Assembly: GCA_030648815.1 (NCBI GenBank)
Contig: JAUSHA010000058.1
Location: 1-7,131 of the forward strand
Reading direction: 5' to 3'
From: a bacterium
GTDB lineage: Bacteria; Patescibacteriota; Minisyncoccia; Minisyncoccales; MHMH01
DNA length: 7,131 nucleotides
Made by a program: the position numbers and the translations under genes. Below, in pieces: positions 5,422-7,131 of the stretch. Position 1 is the stretch's first letter; each line of letters opens with the position of its first letter. Below the pieces are notes generated by a model. The model was not told the origin of the DNA. It did not search any database and saw only the letters and a program-made list of their open reading frames with translations.

Positions 5422-6528
5422 TTAATTATTTTTTGTTTTTATTCCGACCTTTATTCTTCTTTTGGCAATTTCAATGGCCGTTCTCCTCACAGACCAGCCT
5501 TTTTTCTTGGATTCATTTAAGACTAATTTCGTGGTTTCAACTATTTTTTCCTTAACCGTTTCAAACATTTTTTTAGGATGATAGCCCTTGTATTCGGCAA
5601 AAGAACTGATAACTCCTCCGGCATTTGCCACGATATCGGGAACAATTAAAATTCCTTTTTTAGAAAGTTTTTCTTCGTATTTCTCGGCAATCGGGATATT
5701 AGCTCCTTCAACAATAATTTTTGCTCGAACTTTATTCCAATTCTTTTCATTGATAACGTCGGATACGGCGGCCGGAATTAAAATATCCACCGCTAATTCA
5801 TAAATCGCTTCTCTGCCTAATTTTTTGGGAAGATTTTTTACCTGCCGAAGATTTAATCCCTTAGGATCAAAAATTGCTCCGTCAACATCAGAAACGGCCA
5901 CGATTTTTGCCCCCATTTCTTCCAAGAATTTAAAAGTAAAGTAGCCGACATTGCCAAAACCGGCGATGGCGCAAGTTTGCCCCTTTATATTTTTTCCTAA
6001 AAATTCCATCGCTGTTTTTGCGGCCCAAGCAATGCCGAATCCGGTAGCCCCGAATTCATGAGGAATGCCGCATTTTTCCCATTTATCGCCAAAAAGCTTG
6101 ATGCAAACATTGGCCGGCTTTCCGGTGGCCGCTTTCCACGAACCAACGGCTTCGGCAAACCATGCCATTTCTTTTTCTCCGGTATTAATGTCGGGCCCGG
6201 CAATATAATATTTTGGGCAAAATGGCTTTAGGCGCCGGGCAAAATTTTCAATGACCGCTTTTTTTCTTTCCAAGGAAACGACTTTAGGATCCAAGACAAT
6301 TCCGGCTTTCGCTCCGCCGAAAGGAAGCCCGCTAAGGCTATTTTTTAAAGTCATCGCCCTCGCCAATCTTTTTAACTCTTCCACGTTAACCGTCGAAGTC
6401 ATCCTGATCCCGCCCTTGCCCACTCCCAAAGATAGATTATCAATAACCAAAAATCCTCTATATTTTAATTTCGGATCGTAAACTTCAATAATATATTCCG
6501 GACCAAGTTCATCAAGCATAGTCTTCAT
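5422..6528 (-). CDS. Glu/Leu/Phe/Val dehydrogenase family, probably glutamate dehydrogenase
   Basis: Catalyses reversible oxidative deamination of an amino acid, most likely glutamate to 2-oxoglutarate and ammonia, with NAD(P). From the ATG at 6528 the protein has 368 residues. The catalytic N-domain keeps Lys38 (GKGGIRM), Lys62 (MTLKNSL), Lys74 (PFGGAKAGI) and Asp113 (GPDINTG). The Rossmann domain carries GFGNVG at about 190-195, then VEGAN and PDIVANAGGV. Ser309 after AGGV aligns with the Ser that binds the glutamate side-chain carboxylate in clostridial GDH, which favours glutamate over leucine. The segment before GATGFG is divergent (see findings). The frame stays open to a TTG at 6561, but that would add a hydrophobic tail not seen in relatives, which begin near MLDELGPE; a third option is the ATG three codons downstream. 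The gene follows the Cys/His gene by 34 bases and precedes the 44-residue gene by 11. Confidence 0.9.
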   Translation of the reverse strand: MKTMLDELGPEYIIEVYDPKLKYRGFLVIDNLSLGVGKGGIRMTSTVNVEELKRLARAMTLKNSLSGLPFGGAKAGIVLDPKVVSLERKKAVIENFARRLKPFCPKYYIAGPDINTGEKEMAWFAEAVGSWKAATGKPANVCIKLFGDKWEKCGIPHEFGATGFGIAWAAKTAMEFLGKNIKGQTCAIAGFGNVGYFTFKFLEEMGAKIVAVSDVDGAIFDPKGLNLRQVKNLPKKLGREAIYELAVDILIPAAVSDVINEKNWNKVRAKIIVEGANIPIAEKYEEKLSKKGILIVPDIVANAGGVISSFAEYKGYHPKKMFETVKEKIVETTKLVLNESKKKGWSVRRTAIEIAKRRIKVGIKTKNN

Positions 6529-6562
6529 TTTGAAATAAATCGCAAGGATAATTACAGCCAAT

Positions 6563-7131
6563 TTATACGCCGCAGCCTCCTCCTCCGCCGTTTTCAGCAG
6601 GAGTAACTTGTTGAAGAATTGCTCGGTAACCGGCGCCGCTTGAGTATTCTTTCCCTAGTATTTCCTTGGGATCTATTTTATCAAATGAAGTATTCTTTAC
6701 TTCCTTTAAATACTTAGCAATGGTTAAATAAGTGTCCGGAAACCAGTAAGAATTGACCTTCAGGGCGATTCTATACATTTCTTTTTCTGAAGCGCCTTGA
6801 GAGGCCATAAGTTCCAATAATCCCAGCATAGCCATGCCGTGATTGCAGTCGGGGAAATAGACGCTGTTGCCGCAACACGGGCGGTATATTCCTTGGCTCA
6901 CCCGTTCTACGAGTGATTGCTGCGCCGGAGTAAGATTTACAAAATTATATTTGCTGTAATGATCCATGGCATCGCCCTTAGCCATTGTCCAGCCGCCGGT
7001 TGAAGCAAAAGTTCCGGCGCCTCCATCTTGCGGGTCGGACATGGGGCCGTTTTCCAAAATCGGATTTTTATTGCCCAGCCCTAAAGCCCAGAAAGCATTA
7101 AGCAAGAATCCGGCATTTTCCGGAGTCATTT
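6563..7131 (-). CDS. Conserved Cys/His-containing protein, N-terminus outside window
   Basis: The C-terminal 188 or more residues of a protein I recognise only as resembling uncharacterised CPR proteins. The ATG at 7129 is probably internal: it lies 3 bases from the window edge and the sequence there (TPENAGFLLNAFWALG) already looks like mid-domain. Numbered from that Met, the visible landmarks are a Gly-rich stretch GGAGTFASTGGW (36-47), a dense Cys/His cluster IYRPCCGNSVYFPDCNHGMA (Cys85, Cys86, Cys95, His97), a helical segment MLGLLELMASQGASEKEMYR, and a C-terminal tail of five Gly followed by Cys186-Gly-Val. The cluster suggests metal or redox chemistry but matches no motif I can name with certainty; it is distantly reminiscent of the PCYCGC lipoprotein motif. 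Whether it is secreted cannot be judged without the N-terminus. It is the first visible gene of the operon ending in copA. Confidence 0.8.
   Translation of the reverse strand, partial: MTPENAGFLLNAFWALGLGNKNPILENGPMSDPQDGGAGTFASTGGWTMAKGDAMDHYSKYNFVNLTPAQQSLVERVSQGIYRPCCGNSVYFPDCNHGMAMLGLLELMASQGASEKEMYRIALKVNSYWFPDTYLTIAKYLKEVKNTSFDKIDPKEILGKEYSSGAGYRAILQQVTPAENGGGGGCGV

Noticed and set aside
6529..6561. N-terminal extension of the dehydrogenase from a TTG start at 6561
   Set aside because: It adds a short hydrophobic segment not expected in this cytosolic family; the ATG at 6528 matches the usual start region.

Overview
The window looks like a stretch of a compact bacterial chromosome with a GC content that seems to be in the low 40s by eye. 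The gene set suggests a Candidate Phyla Radiation (Patescibacteria), probably Parcubacteria-like, organism: a single Xer-type recombinase with an archaeal/CPR-style C-terminal tail, a SIMPL-domain protein, very small membrane proteins and tight gene spacing. The standard genetic code fits every gene. The taxonomic call rests on family resemblance recalled from memory, not on a search, so confidence is moderate. Only the first gene is on the + strand; all others are on the - strand.

Layout. (1) Bases 1-935 hold a tyrosine recombinase (Xer family) whose first few codons lie off the left edge. (2) Bases 935-983 hold a perfect 20-bp-arm palindrome in the gap between the convergent recombinase and SIMPL genes. 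(3) Bases 991-1788 encode a membrane-anchored SIMPL (DUF541) protein. (4) Bases 1789-2019 carry no gene but are dense in structure: a three-way-junction (cloverleaf) palindrome just upstream of the SIMPL start, a second palindrome related to the first, and an intrinsic terminator. (5) Bases 2020-2745 encode an unrecognised 241-residue protein with its own near-consensus promoter and a consensus Shine-Dalgarno. (6) Bases 2813-7131 hold a tight five-gene leftward run. In transcription order it is a Cys/His-containing protein (truncated by the window), a glutamate-dehydrogenase-family enzyme, a 44-residue Met-rich membrane protein, a 68-residue two-helix membrane protein, and a CopA-type Cu(+) P1B-ATPase.

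How the genes may work together. The ATPase should export Cu(I). The two small membrane proteins and the upstream Cys/His protein sit in the same apparent operon and are candidates for accessory roles in metal or thiol handling. That is inference from gene order and composition. Why a glutamate dehydrogenase sits inside this run is unclear.

The most interesting non-coding signal is the pair of palindromes at 935-983 and 1891-1923. Their outer arms are related and differ by matched, pair-preserving changes, and both fit the pattern RYYYAAC...GTTRRRY. Together with the cloverleaf they point to one or more families of structured, possibly mobile, palindromic elements clustered around the SIMPL gene and close to a tyrosine recombinase.
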